Positions 17,658-24,931 of a stretch of 64,000 bases of DNA are shown one piece after another. Below the pieces are notes generated by a model. That model saw nothing but the letters and a program-made list of their open reading frames with translations, had not been told where the DNA came from and did not search any database. The stretch's first letter is position 1, and each line of letters starts with the position of its first letter. This stretch comes from Streptomyces roseofulvus (lineage in GTDB: Bacteria; Actinomycetota; Actinomycetes; Streptomycetales; Streptomycetaceae). The stretch is from contig NZ_BAAAWE010000001.1 of NCBI RefSeq assembly GCF_039534915.1, positions 1,674,001 to 1,738,000 on the forward strand, in the 5' to 3' direction. A program made the position numbers and the translations under genes.

Positions 17658-18497
17658 TCAGAGCAGCGGCTTGGAGCTGTTGAGGTACGTCGTGCGGTAG
17701 CCGAGCGACTCGTACAGGCGGATCGCCGGGGTGTTGCCCGCGAAGACGTGCAGTCCCAGCAGGGTCTCCCCGGCCTCCCGCGCCGCGCGCTCGGCGAGGA
17801 GCATCAGCGTCCGGCCGTGCCCCCGGCCGCGCCGGTCCGCGGCGACCTCGACGTCGTAGACGTACCCGGCGCTCACGCCCGGTTCCAGCTGCCGCACCCC
17901 GGTCCACACGTGCCCCACCGGCCGCCCGCCCACGAGGAGCACCTGGATCGCGGTGCCCGGGGTGGCGAGCCCCCGCGGCAGCAGCTCGCGGTGGCTGGCC
18001 TCCGCCTTGGCGCGGGCCCGGTCCTCGGGAACGCCGCGGTCGATCCAGCTGCGGGCGAAGGCGTCCCTGGCGGCCGCCTCCCACTCCGTGAACTCCGCGT
18101 CCGTCATCGGCCGGGCCTCGGTCCCGGCCGGCGGCTCGGGCGCCTCGGCGGCCAGTTCCTTCACCATGTTCCGGCTGATCTCGGTGTAGCCGAGGGCGCG
18201 GGCCAGGGCGAGCGCGGCGCCCGCGTCGGCAGGGACCGATATCTGCACGTCCCTGCAGCCCCAGCCGCGCAGCACCTCCTCGGCGGCCAGCGCCGCCACC
18301 GCGCCCCTGCCCCGGCCCCGGTCCGGCTCGTCGACCCGGAGCCGTTCGATCAGGCCCGAGGCGGCCCCGAAGTGGGGGTCGGTGGCGACGTGGACGGAAC
18401 CGACCCGGCGGCTGTTCACGCAGATGTCGTAGGTGCGCGAGCGGCCGCCGTCGGCAGAGTGCTGGAGCGGCTCGGACGGCCGCAGGGTGGTGGTCAT
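17658..18497 (-). CDS. Tandem GNAT N-acetyltransferase domains
   Basis: 279-residue protein with two GNAT folds. The second (about 140-279) is complete, with the acetyl-CoA loop VEVAADRRGRGHGRTLM and the following AGNTPAIRLYESLGYR. The first (about 1-125) has a similar but weaker loop (VDEPDRGRGRGAVAALA). Tandem arrangements are typical of MshD-like mycothiol synthases and of Streptomyces acetyltransferases. The motif spacing here does not let me call MshD, so the substrate is open. ATG 18497; GTG 18515 is an alternative. Converges on the DsbA-like gene. Confidence 0.85.
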   Translation of the reverse strand: MTTTLRPSEPLQHSADGGRSRTYDICVNSRRVGSVHVATDPHFGAASGLIERLRVDEPDRGRGRGAVAALAAEEVLRGWGCRDVQISVPADAGAALALARALGYTEISRNMVKELAAEAPEPPAGTEARPMTDAEFTEWEAAARDAFARSWIDRGVPEDRARAKAEASHRELLPRGLATPGTAIQVLLVGGRPVGHVWTGVRQLEPGVSAGYVYDVEVAADRRGRGHGRTLMLLAERAAREAGETLLGLHVFAGNTPAIRLYESLGYRTTYLNSSKPLL

Positions 18498-18540
18498 CAC
18501 GGGTGTTCTACCCACCCCGCGGGCCCGCCGTCATCCGGTT

Positions 18541-19371
18541 TCAGCCGAGCCGGGGGTCCCGGTCCGCGGCGGCGCGCTCCTCGAAGAGCCGCATGGCCTT
18601 GGCGGTGACCGGGCCGGGGGCAGCGGTGAGCTCGCGCCCGTCCACGCGGTGGACGGCCTGGACGTCCCGCAGCGTGGAGGTGAGGAAGACCTCCTCGGCG
18701 GTCTCCAGCACGTCGAGCGGCAGGTCGGTCTCGACGGCGCCGGTCCACTCGACCGCGAGGGCGCGGGTGATGCCGGCGAGGCAGCCGGAGGAGACGGGCG
18801 GGGTGTGGATCCGGCCGTCGAGGACCACGAAGACGTTGGATCCGGTGCCCTCGCAGAGCTGCCCGACGGTGTTGCCGAAGAGGGCCTCGGTGGCGCCGGC
18901 CTCCTTCGCCCGGGCGAGGGCGACGACGTTCTCCGCGTACGAGGTGGTCTTCAGGCCGGTGAGGGCACCGCGCTCGTTGCGCGTCCAGGGCACGGTGATC
19001 ACGGCGGTGGTGTCGGCGCGGCGGGTGGTCTCGCCGACGGCGACGACCAGGCCGGGGCCGGTGTCGCCGCGCTCCGAGCCGAGCGGGGAGAGGCCGCCGG
19101 TGTAGGTGATGCGGAGCCGGCCGAGCTCCATCGGGTTGGCCTCCAGGACGGCGGCGCAGGCCCGGCGGACCTCGTCGAGGTCCGGGTCGGGCAGGCCGAG
19201 GCCGCGGGCGGAGCGGGTGAGCCGCTCCAGGTGCAGGGTGAGAGCGAACGTTTCGCCGCGCTCGGCCTTGACGGTCTCGAAGATGCCGTCGCCGACGGTC
19301 AGCCCGTGGTCCAGGACCGAGACCCGGGCGGCCTCCTCGTCGTACAGCCCGCCGTTGACCCAGATCTTCAT
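18541..19371 (-). CDS. pabC: Aminodeoxychorismate lyase (class IV aminotransferase)
   Basis: 276-residue PLP enzyme of fold type IV. It should convert 4-amino-4-deoxychorismate to p-aminobenzoate plus pyruvate for folate synthesis. Visible features: N-terminal GGLYDEEAARVSVLDHGLTVGDGIFET, the PLP-lysine segment GLKTTSYAENVVALARAKE, and the phosphate-binding NTVGQLCEGTGSNVF. Its ATG overlaps the pabB stop by 4 bp (ATGA), which supports PabC over a branched-chain aminotransferase. Cytosolic. Confidence 0.88.
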   Translation of the reverse strand: MKIWVNGGLYDEEAARVSVLDHGLTVGDGIFETVKAERGETFALTLHLERLTRSARGLGLPDPDLDEVRRACAAVLEANPMELGRLRITYTGGLSPLGSERGDTGPGLVVAVGETTRRADTTAVITVPWTRNERGALTGLKTTSYAENVVALARAKEAGATEALFGNTVGQLCEGTGSNVFVVLDGRIHTPPVSSGCLAGITRALAVEWTGAVETDLPLDVLETAEEVFLTSTLRDVQAVHRVDGRELTAAPGPVTAKAMRLFEERAAADRDPRLG

Positions 19372-20450
19372 CGAGAGATGGCCTTTCCGCTCGCCTCGGG
19401 AACGTCCGTGTCCGGGGCGCCCGACTGATAGGCGCCCGACGCTATCGCGACCAGCCGCGCGGCCTTCAGCTCGGTCTCCTCCCACTCCCGCTCGGGGTCG
19501 GAGCCCCAGGTGATCCCGGCGCCGGTGCCGAAGCGGAGGACGCCCTGCGGGCGGTCGATCCAGAAGGTGCGGATGCCGACGGCCAGCTCGCCGTGGCCGC
19601 TGTCCGCGTCGACCCAGCCGACGCCACCGCAGTACGGGCCGCGGGGCGCGGTCTCCAGCGCCTCGATGATCCGCAGCGCGCTGGACTTGGGGGCGCCGGT
19701 GACGGAGCCGGGCGGGAAGGTGGCGGCGAGCAGCTCGGGCCAGCCGGCGTCCTCGCGCAGCACCCCGCTGACGGTGGAGACGAGGTGGACCAGGCCGGGG
19801 TGCTCCTCGATGTCGCAGAGGGCGGGGACGGCGACGGAGCCGGTCTCGCAGACGCGGCCGAGGTCGTTGCGGACCAGGTCCACGATCATCACGTTCTCGG
19901 CGTGGTCCTTGGGCAGGAGGTCGTCGGCGGTGCGGCCGGTGCCCTTGATGGGGCCGGAGGAGACCCGGCCGCCCTCGCGCCGGAGGTACAGCTCGGGCGA
20001 GGCGGTGGCGATCCCCACGCCGTGCGCGGGCAGCCGGATCGTCCCGGCGTACGGGGCGGGGTTGCCGGCCGCGAGCAGCGCGGTGAGGGCGTCCACGTCG
20101 GCCGCGGCCGGATCGGGCAGCGGCGCGCTCATCACCCGGCAGAGGTTCGCCTGGTAGACCTCGCCGCGCGCGATGTGCTCGCGCACCTTCCGCACGCCCG
20201 CGGTGTACGCGGCGCGGTCGAGCGAGGACGTCCAGTCACCGGGCCGGGGCCCGGACCAGGCGCCGGGGACGGCGGGGGGCACCGGGGCCCTGCGGACGTC
20301 TCCGAAGCGGGCGCAGGTGAGCCGGCCCTCGAAGTCGGCGCAGACGGCCCAGAAGCCTGCGGAGTCCAGGGCCTCCGGGTCATGGGTGACGTCCCGGAGG
20401 TCGGTCGCGACGAGGCCGCCGAAGCGGGCCAGGGGAGCAAGGTCGTACAC
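19368..20450 (-). CDS. pabB: Aminodeoxychorismate synthase component I
   Basis: 360-residue chorismate-utilising enzyme lacking the long TrpE N-terminal region. The catalytic block contains GPIKGTGRT; Lys in PIKGT is the residue that distinguishes PabB from anthranilate synthase (Ala in TrpE). Also seen: the Mg2+/chorismate motif ENVMIVDLVRNDLGR, PGSVTGAPK, and the C-terminal FGTGAGITWGSDPEREWEET. GTG 20450 is the start. It forms an operon with pabC (4-bp overlap), and an amidotransferase (PabA) must be supplied elsewhere. Confidence 0.92.
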   Translation of the reverse strand: MYDLAPLARFGGLVATDLRDVTHDPEALDSAGFWAVCADFEGRLTCARFGDVRRAPVPPAVPGAWSGPRPGDWTSSLDRAAYTAGVRKVREHIARGEVYQANLCRVMSAPLPDPAAADVDALTALLAAGNPAPYAGTIRLPAHGVGIATASPELYLRREGGRVSSGPIKGTGRTADDLLPKDHAENVMIVDLVRNDLGRVCETGSVAVPALCDIEEHPGLVHLVSTVSGVLREDAGWPELLAATFPPGSVTGAPKSSALRIIEALETAPRGPYCGGVGWVDADSGHGELAVGIRTFWIDRPQGVLRFGTGAGITWGSDPEREWEETELKAARLVAIASGAYQSGAPDTDVPEASGKAISR

Positions 20451-20613
20451 GGATCGAGTCTAGGTCGGCCGGCGCGGGAGCACGGGGCGTACGGTCCCCG
20501 GCGGCTGCGCGCGACCTCGGGAACACGGCGGGTGAACACCGTTCGAACCCTCCGGGACGCCCGGCCGGGCACCGCGAAGGGCCCGCAGGTCAGCACGCTG
20601 CGGAAACGCGTTT

Positions 20614-20641
20614 TTGTACTGGCCCGGGAATCCGCTAGAGT
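20614..20641 (+). promoter_or_regulatory. tRNA operon promoter
   Basis: -35 TTGTAC (20614-20619) and -10 TAGAGT (20636-20641) separated by 16 bp, a good housekeeping-sigma promoter. It lies 43 bp before the first tRNA, in a locally AT-richer stretch. Confidence 0.7.
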
Positions 20642-20683
20642 TCAACACGTCGCCGGGACGCGCAAGCGGACCGGAAACGACAA

Positions 20684-20756
20684 GCGGACGTGGCTCAGTT
20701 GGTAGAGCATCACCTTGCCAAGGTGAGGGTCGCGAGTTCGAATCTCGTCGTCCGCT
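20684..20756 (+). tRNA. tRNA-Gly (anticodon GCC)
   Basis: 73-nt cloverleaf: acceptor GCGGACG/CGTCCGC, D arm GCTC-AGTTGGTA-GAGC, anticodon stem TCACC/GGTGA with loop TTGCCAA (GCC), T arm GCGAG-TTCGAAT-CTCGT. First gene of the tRNA operon. Confidence 0.97.
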
Positions 20757-20795
20757 CGATGTGGGGGATCTTCCCGAACCCCCGTTATCACTCCT

Positions 20796-20866
20796 GGTGG
20801 AGTGGCCGAGAGGCGAGGCAACGGCCTGCAAAGCCGTCTACACGGGTTCAAATCCCGTCTCCACCT
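20796..20866 (+). tRNA. tRNA-Cys (anticodon GCA)
   Basis: 71-nt cloverleaf: acceptor GGTGGAG/CTCCACC, anticodon stem ACGGC/GCCGT with loop CTGCAAA (GCA), T arm ACGGG-TTCAAAT-CCCGT. CCA follows directly in the DNA. Confidence 0.97.
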
Positions 20867-20870
20867 CCAA

Positions 20871-20942
20871 GGACGATTAGCTCAGCGGGAGAGCGCTTCC
20901 CTGACACGGAAGAGGTCACTGGTTCAATCCCAGTATCGTCCA
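20871..20942 (+). tRNA. tRNA-Val (anticodon GAC), copy 1
   Basis: 72-nt cloverleaf with acceptor GGACGAT/ATCGTCC, anticodon stem CTTCC/GGAAG and loop CTGACAC (GAC). Only 4 nt separate it from the tRNA-Cys. Its acceptor stem differs from the three following copies. Confidence 0.97.
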
Positions 20943-20976
20943 CTGGACCTTCGGGTCCTGGATCTCCGGATCCCCC

Positions 20977-21048
20977 GCGCGATTAGCTCAGCGGGAGAGC
21001 GCTTCCCTGACACGGAAGAGGTCACTGGTTCAATCCCAGTATCGCGCA
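20977..21048 (+). tRNA. tRNA-Val (anticodon GAC), copy 2
   Basis: 72-nt cloverleaf with acceptor GCGCGAT/ATCGCGC and loop CTGACAC (GAC). Encoded CCA follows. Identical to copies 3 and 4. Confidence 0.97.
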
Positions 21049-21080
21049 CCACTTCTCCCGCACCCCTCGGGGTGCGTCCC

Positions 21081-21152
21081 GCGCGATTAGCTCAGCGGGA
21101 GAGCGCTTCCCTGACACGGAAGAGGTCACTGGTTCAATCCCAGTATCGCGCA
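21081..21152 (+). tRNA. tRNA-Val (anticodon GAC), copy 3
   Basis: Identical to copy 2 and exactly 104 bp downstream of it. The spacer carries the stem GCACCCC/GGGGTGC. Confidence 0.97.
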
Positions 21153-21184
21153 CCACTCCTCCTGCACCCCTCGGGGTGCGTCCC

Positions 21185-21256
21185 GCGCGATTAGCTCAGC
21201 GGGAGAGCGCTTCCCTGACACGGAAGAGGTCACTGGTTCAATCCCAGTATCGCGCA
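21185..21256 (+). tRNA. tRNA-Val (anticodon GAC), copy 4
   Basis: Identical to copies 2 and 3, again 104 bp further on with nearly the same spacer hairpin. Last gene before the operon terminator. Confidence 0.97.
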
Positions 21257-21260
21257 CAGA

Positions 21261-21305
21261 ACGACGAAGCCCCCGGCTGCCACGCGCGGCCGGGGGCTTC
21301 GTCGT
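21261..21305. terminator. tRNA operon terminator, 17-bp stem
   Basis: ACGACGAAGCCCCCGGC / GCCGGGGGCTTCGTCGT with an 11-nt loop, 4 bp after the last tRNA. Also positioned for the convergent zinc-ribbon gene. Confidence 0.85.
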
Positions 21306-21383
21306 CGTGCGGGCGGGCGGGTGCGCAGGGGACGCACGCCGGCCCCGGATCCGCGGACGGCGGTTCCGGGGCCGGGGCGGGGC

Positions 21384-21668
21384 TCAGGAGGAGAAGAGCA
21401 TCCGGCCGAAGCCGCGCTGGCGGTAGTGACCGCCGTGGTGGCCGCCGTGCGGGGCGCCCCAGGCGGGAGCGGCCGGGGCGGGCGCCGGGTACGCGGCCGG
21501 CGGGGCGGGCGGCGCCGGCGGGGCGGCCTGCCACTGCGACTCCAGGCGGGTCAGGGCCTCCAGCTCGCCGTAGTCCAGGAAGATGCCGCGGCAGCCGCTG
21601 CACTGCTCGATCTGGACGCCGTTGCGGTTGTACGTGTGCATCGCCGCGTGACACTTGGGACACTGCAT
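21384..21668 (-). CDS. TFIIB-type zinc-ribbon protein
   Basis: 94-residue protein. N-terminal zf-TFIIB-like ribbon: MQCPKCHAAMHTYNRNGVQI then CSGCRGIFLDYGELEALTRLE (CxxC...CxxC, one zinc). The second half is Pro/Ala-rich followed by a His/Gly-rich stretch (HGGHHGGHYRQRG) that could bind metal. Homologous short proteins in actinomycetes have no assigned function. ATG 21668, divergent from nothing close; it lies 46 bp upstream of the kinase gene end, in the same direction. Confidence 0.88.
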   Translation of the reverse strand: MQCPKCHAAMHTYNRNGVQIEQCSGCRGIFLDYGELEALTRLESQWQAAPPAPPAPPAAYPAPAPAAPAWGAPHGGHHGGHYRQRGFGRMLFSS

Positions 21669-21714
21669 GCTCGGCTCAACTCCCTGCCGTTGCCGTTCGA
21701 ATGATGACCTCACT

Positions 21715-22692
21715 TTATGGGGACGCGGTGAAGGCGGAAGCGGTTCGGGCGCCCGGGATCCTGGCGCAGGTGTCGATCATCACGCCCTCCACCTCGTCGA
21801 GTTCCCGCCGCTCCACCGTGGACTTGGCCACCGCGAGGGCGGCGGTCTGCACGGTCAGGGCCCTGGCCGGCAGGTCCAGCCGCGCCCACGGGTCCGCGCC
21901 GACGGCCGGGCCGCCCGACGCCCGGTACGCGCCGAGGAAACGTGTCCACACCTCCGCCGGCAGCAGGCCGGCGGCGAACCAGGCGGCGGGGCGGGCCAGG
22001 TCCCAGGCGGGGTCGCCCAGTCCGGCGTCGTCGACGTCGATGAGCCGCCACTCACCACGGAAGTCCCGGACGAGCTGGCCGAGATGGAAGTCGCCGTGGC
22101 ACAGGTACGCGCGCGTGCCGCCGGTACCGCTCGCGGTGACGGTCCGCCAGGCCGCGAGGACGGTGGCCGCGGCCGGATGGTCCGGGGCGGTGCGGAGCAT
22201 CCGGCCGACGGCCAGGGCCGCCTTCTCGGGGGCGCGCATGGCGGGCGGCGGGCCGGCCGGCCCGGGCGGCGGCGGGGTGCGGTGCAGCAGGGCGAGGAGC
22301 CGGGCCGCCTCCTCCCAGGGGGCGGCGTCGGGGTCCGCCGGGTCGACCGGGGGTCCGTACGGCCAGACCGTCACCGGCCGTCCGGCGACCGGCTCCGGGC
22401 GGGGGCCCGGGACCGGCGGGAGGAGGATCCCGCCGAGGTCCGGGTGGGCGGCGAGGGCGAGCCGGGCCGCGTGCGGGCCCTCGTCGGTGCCGGGGGCGTG
22501 CGCCTTGGCGACGAGCCCGCCGTGCCGGACGACGGTCCCGTCCTCCCGGTCCGCCAGCACCCGGACCGCCGCCGGCTCGCACCGGCAGGCTCCCCCGCCG
22601 TGCACGGCCTCGCGGGCGAGCACGGCGAGCGCCGCCGGCACGTCGCCGGGCGACGGCTCGTGGGCCTGGGACGCGGTCTGTGCGAGGTCCAT
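21715..22692 (-). CDS. Aminoglycoside phosphotransferase/maltokinase-like kinase
   Basis: 325-residue protein-kinase-like fold (APH family). Catalytic loop CHGDFHLGQL supplies the Brenner motif Asp; the usual HGDxxxxN Asn is Gln, a substitution seen in maltokinase-type members (family knowledge). The metal-binding IDVDDAG replaces IDFxxA. The N-lobe is short, with a weak nucleotide loop (GGLVAKAH as the likely Lys strand). It probably phosphorylates a small hydroxyl substrate; resistance is not implied. ATG 22692. Same strand as the zinc-ribbon gene and may be cotranscribed with it. Confidence 0.82.
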   Translation of the reverse strand: MDLAQTASQAHEPSPGDVPAALAVLAREAVHGGGACRCEPAAVRVLADREDGTVVRHGGLVAKAHAPGTDEGPHAARLALAAHPDLGGILLPPVPGPRPEPVAGRPVTVWPYGPPVDPADPDAAPWEEAARLLALLHRTPPPPGPAGPPPAMRAPEKAALAVGRMLRTAPDHPAAATVLAAWRTVTASGTGGTRAYLCHGDFHLGQLVRDFRGEWRLIDVDDAGLGDPAWDLARPAAWFAAGLLPAEVWTRFLGAYRASGGPAVGADPWARLDLPARALTVQTAALAVAKSTVERRELDEVEGVMIDTCARIPGARTASAFTASP

Positions 22693-22770
22693 CCGGCGAG
22701 CGTACGCGGCTCATGGGAAGGGGCGGTAAGGGCGTCGGGCGCAGGCGGGAAGCGCGGGAAGGTTGTCGGG

Positions 22771-22925
22771 GCCGGTACGGGGGGGGCGTACGCGGACCAC
22801 GAGGGCGCGGGGGCCGGTACGGGGGCGGGCGCGCGGAACACGAGGGCGCGGGGAAGGGACGGTACGGGGGCGGGCGCGCGGAACACGAGGGCGCGGGGGC
22901 CGGCGTCGGGGTGGGCGCGCGGAGG
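22771..22925. repeat. GC-rich degenerate tandem repeat, about 42-45 bp period
   Basis: Units beginning GGTACGGGGG occur at 22774, 22816 and 22861, with a degenerate fourth near 22903. Each continues with GGGCGCGCGGAACACGAGGG or a close variant. They fill much of the 351-bp gap (22693-23043) upstream of the APH-like kinase. The open frames across it look like compositional artefacts and I call no gene here. Confidence 0.7.
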
Positions 22926-23043
22926 GGCCGGTCGGCTCCCCGGCCGACCGGCCCCTGCGCTGTCGTCCGCCGCACCCCCGTCCCCACGGGGCTGTCGGCC
23001 GATGTCCCCGACCCGGGCCGCTCTCCCGGGTCCGGGGCGCCGC

Positions 23044-23211
23044 TCAGCGCCCCAGCATCACGCCCACGGACGACGCCTGTGTGACCACCGCGTCCCAGCC
23101 GCCGAAGACGACCGCGAGCAGGGCCGCGAGAGGGAGGACCATGGCGGTGGCGACCAGGGGGTGACGGCGTCCCGCGGGGCGGGGGGTCGACCGGTGTGCC
23201 GTGAAGGCCAT
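23044..23211 (-). CDS. Small single-pass membrane protein, 55 aa
   Basis: Starts ATG 23211 with AGGAG 7 nt upstream, one of the best ribosome sites in the window. A basic N-terminus (HRSTPRPAGRRH) precedes one hydrophobic helix (PLVATAMVLPLAALLAVVFGG), then a short tail WDAVVTQASSVGVMLGR. The basic-in rule places the N-terminus in the cytosol. It has a long structured leader (hairpin 23260-23304) and a likely promoter near 23315. Function unknown. Confidence 0.72.
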   Translation of the reverse strand: MAFTAHRSTPRPAGRRHPLVATAMVLPLAALLAVVFGGWDAVVTQASSVGVMLGR

Positions 23212-23747
23212 GGTCCTCTCCTGTCGGTCTCTGTAGGGATGTTCCCGTGTGGTTCCGGTGCGGTGGGCGCGTGTTCCTCGGGGGACGAGAGTCGCGCCCA
23301 CCGCATGACCTCAACACTAGGGAGCGGAAGGCGCCCGGGCGTCATGCCCGCGTACCGGCTTTCGGGCCTACGGGAGGATGACACCACTCCTCCCGGAGTA
23401 CTCCCCTGGGTGGAGACGGGGCACGGGGGGTCGGGGTCATCCCGGAAGGGACACGCCCCCGCCCCCGGGAGGAGGGGTGGGGTGACATGGGTCACGTCCG
23501 CCGGGGAGCCTGGCGGGGAGGCGGGCGCGGGGCGGGCACGCCGGCGCGGGCGGGGCCGCGGGAGTTGTCGGACGGCCCGGTCAAGTGGGTTGTGCGGGAA
23601 GGGGTGTTGAAGAGGAGGTTCGGTGGGGGCCGGGGCCTCCTTCCCCCTCAGCACTGACAATCGATGCCGGTGGGAGGGCGCGGCCTATGAGCGCGCGGGG
23701 GCGGCACTACGTAAGCTGTGCCACGTCGAACGGACGAGGGGACGGAC
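23212..23747. other. 536-bp intergenic region with leader and promoters
   Basis: No gene seen. The left part is the 5' leader of the 55-aa protein (minus strand), with a candidate -10 TAGTGT at about 23313-23318. The middle holds a GGAGTACTCC palindrome at about 23394-23403 flanked by CTCC/GGAG runs. The right part (23500-23740) is very GC-rich and ends in the ribosome site of the Ser/Thr kinase gene. Confidence 0.5.
23260..23304 (-). promoter_or_regulatory. Structured 5' leader hairpin of the 55-aa protein gene
   Basis: Perfect 12-bp stem GCGGTGGGCGCG / CGCGCCCACCGC enclosing a second stem CTCG/CGAG with a 5-nt loop. It lies between the candidate promoter and the ribosome site, about 49 nt before the start codon. 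It does not match a riboswitch class I know. Confidence 0.55.
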
Positions 23748-24920
23748 ATGGCGATGATGCGGCTCCGGCGCGAGGACCCGCGGATCGTCGGGGCGTTCCG
23801 GCTCCACCGCAGGCTGGGCGCCGGAGGGATGGGGGTCGTGTACCTCGGCTCCGACCGGCGCGGTCAGCGGGTGGCCCTGAAGGTGATCCGGCCCGATCTG
23901 GCCGAGGACCAGGAGTTCCGGTCGCGGTTCGCCCGCGAGGTGTCGGCGGCCCGGCGGATCCGGGGCGGCTGCACCGCCCGGCTGGTCGCCGCCGACCTCG
24001 ACGCCGAACGGCCCTGGTTCGCCACCCAGTACGTGCCCGGCCCCTCGCTGCACGACCGGGTCGCCGAGGAGGGTCCGCTGCGGGCCGCCGACGTGGCGTC
24101 GATCGGCGCCGCGCTCTCCGAGGGCCTGGTCGCCGTCCACGAGGCCGGGGTCGTCCACCGCGACCTGAAGCCGTCGAACATCCTGCTCTCCCCCAAGGGC
24201 CCCCGCATCATCGACTTCGGGATCGCCTGGGCCACCGGGGCCAGCACCCTCACCCACGTCGGCACCGCGGTCGGCTCCCCCGGGTTCCTCGCGCCCGAGC
24301 AGGTGCGGGGCGCCGCCGTGACGCCGGCGACGGACGTCTTCTCGCTCGGCGCCACCCTCGCGTACGCCTCGATGGGCGACTCCCCCTTCGGGCACGGCAG
24401 TTCCGAGGTCATGCTCTACCGCGTGGTGCACGAGGAGGCGCAGCTCCAGGGCGTGCCCGACGCGCTCGCGCCGCTGATCCGGGCCTGTCTGGCGAAGGAC
24501 CCGGAGGACCGGCCCAGCACGCTCCAGCTGTCGATGCGGCTCAAGGAGATCGCCGCCCGCGAGGCGCAGGGGCTGCCGGCCGCCCGGCCGCCGGCCCCGC
24601 GCGAGCGGGTGGAGGAGCGCGGCACGCTGCGGCCGACCGAGCGGTACACGGAGCGGGACACCCGGGGCCGCGAGCCGGAGCGCGCGGCCGCCCGGGGGCG
24701 CGGGCCCGCGCCGTCCTCGCGGCCCTCGGCGCCCTCCCGTACCGGCGGCGGCTCGCGGGGGCCGCAGTCGCGGCCCGGGGCCCGGCAGGGGAACCGGACG
24801 ACGTCCACCGGCCGCCGCCCGGCCAATCCGCGGCTGCTGCGCCAGCGGCTGGTCGTCTTCGTGGTGGTGACGCTGCTGGTGGCCCTGGGCATCGCCGCCG
24901 CCCAGGCCCTCCAGGGCTGA
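23748..24920 (+). CDS. Membrane-anchored Hanks-type Ser/Thr protein kinase
   Basis: 390-residue kinase. Gly-rich loop GAGGMGVVYLG (residues 24-34), catalytic Lys in VALKV (45), HRDLKPSN from 137, DFG (about 155-157), and APEQ in the activation region. The kinase domain ends near 275. A disordered Arg/Pro/Gly/Ser-rich linker of about 90 residues precedes one transmembrane helix (LVVFVVVTLLVALGIAAAQAL, about 367-387) that ends the protein. It therefore has no extracellular PASTA or other sensor; signal input must come through the membrane or partners. ATG 23748 with GAGGG upstream. Confidence 0.95.
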   Translation: MAMMRLRREDPRIVGAFRLHRRLGAGGMGVVYLGSDRRGQRVALKVIRPDLAEDQEFRSRFAREVSAARRIRGGCTARLVAADLDAERPWFATQYVPGPSLHDRVAEEGPLRAADVASIGAALSEGLVAVHEAGVVHRDLKPSNILLSPKGPRIIDFGIAWATGASTLTHVGTAVGSPGFLAPEQVRGAAVTPATDVFSLGATLAYASMGDSPFGHGSSEVMLYRVVHEEAQLQGVPDALAPLIRACLAKDPEDRPSTLQLSMRLKEIAAREAQGLPAARPPAPRERVEERGTLRPTERYTERDTRGREPERAAARGRGPAPSSRPSAPSRTGGGSRGPQSRPGARQGNRTTSTGRRPANPRLLRQRLVVFVVVTLLVALGIAAAQALQG

Positions 24921-24931
24921 TCCGCGGCGGG

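Larger units (their letters stand above)
20977..21256 (+). repeat. Tandem 104-bp repeat of tRNA-Val plus spacer
   Basis: Three units of 72-bp tRNA plus 32-bp spacer (the last spacer is missing). The two spacers differ at two positions (CACTTCTCCCGC versus CACTCCTCCTGC) and both hold the GCACCCCTCGGGGTGC hairpin. Confidence 0.9.

Noticed and set aside
20871..21256. Regularly spaced repeats resembling a CRISPR array
   Set aside because: The repeated units are complete tRNA-Val genes and the spacers are nearly identical, not unique.
21715..22692. Aminoglycoside resistance gene
   Set aside because: The fold is APH-like but the catalytic-loop Asn is Gln and the context is housekeeping, closer to maltokinase-type proteins.
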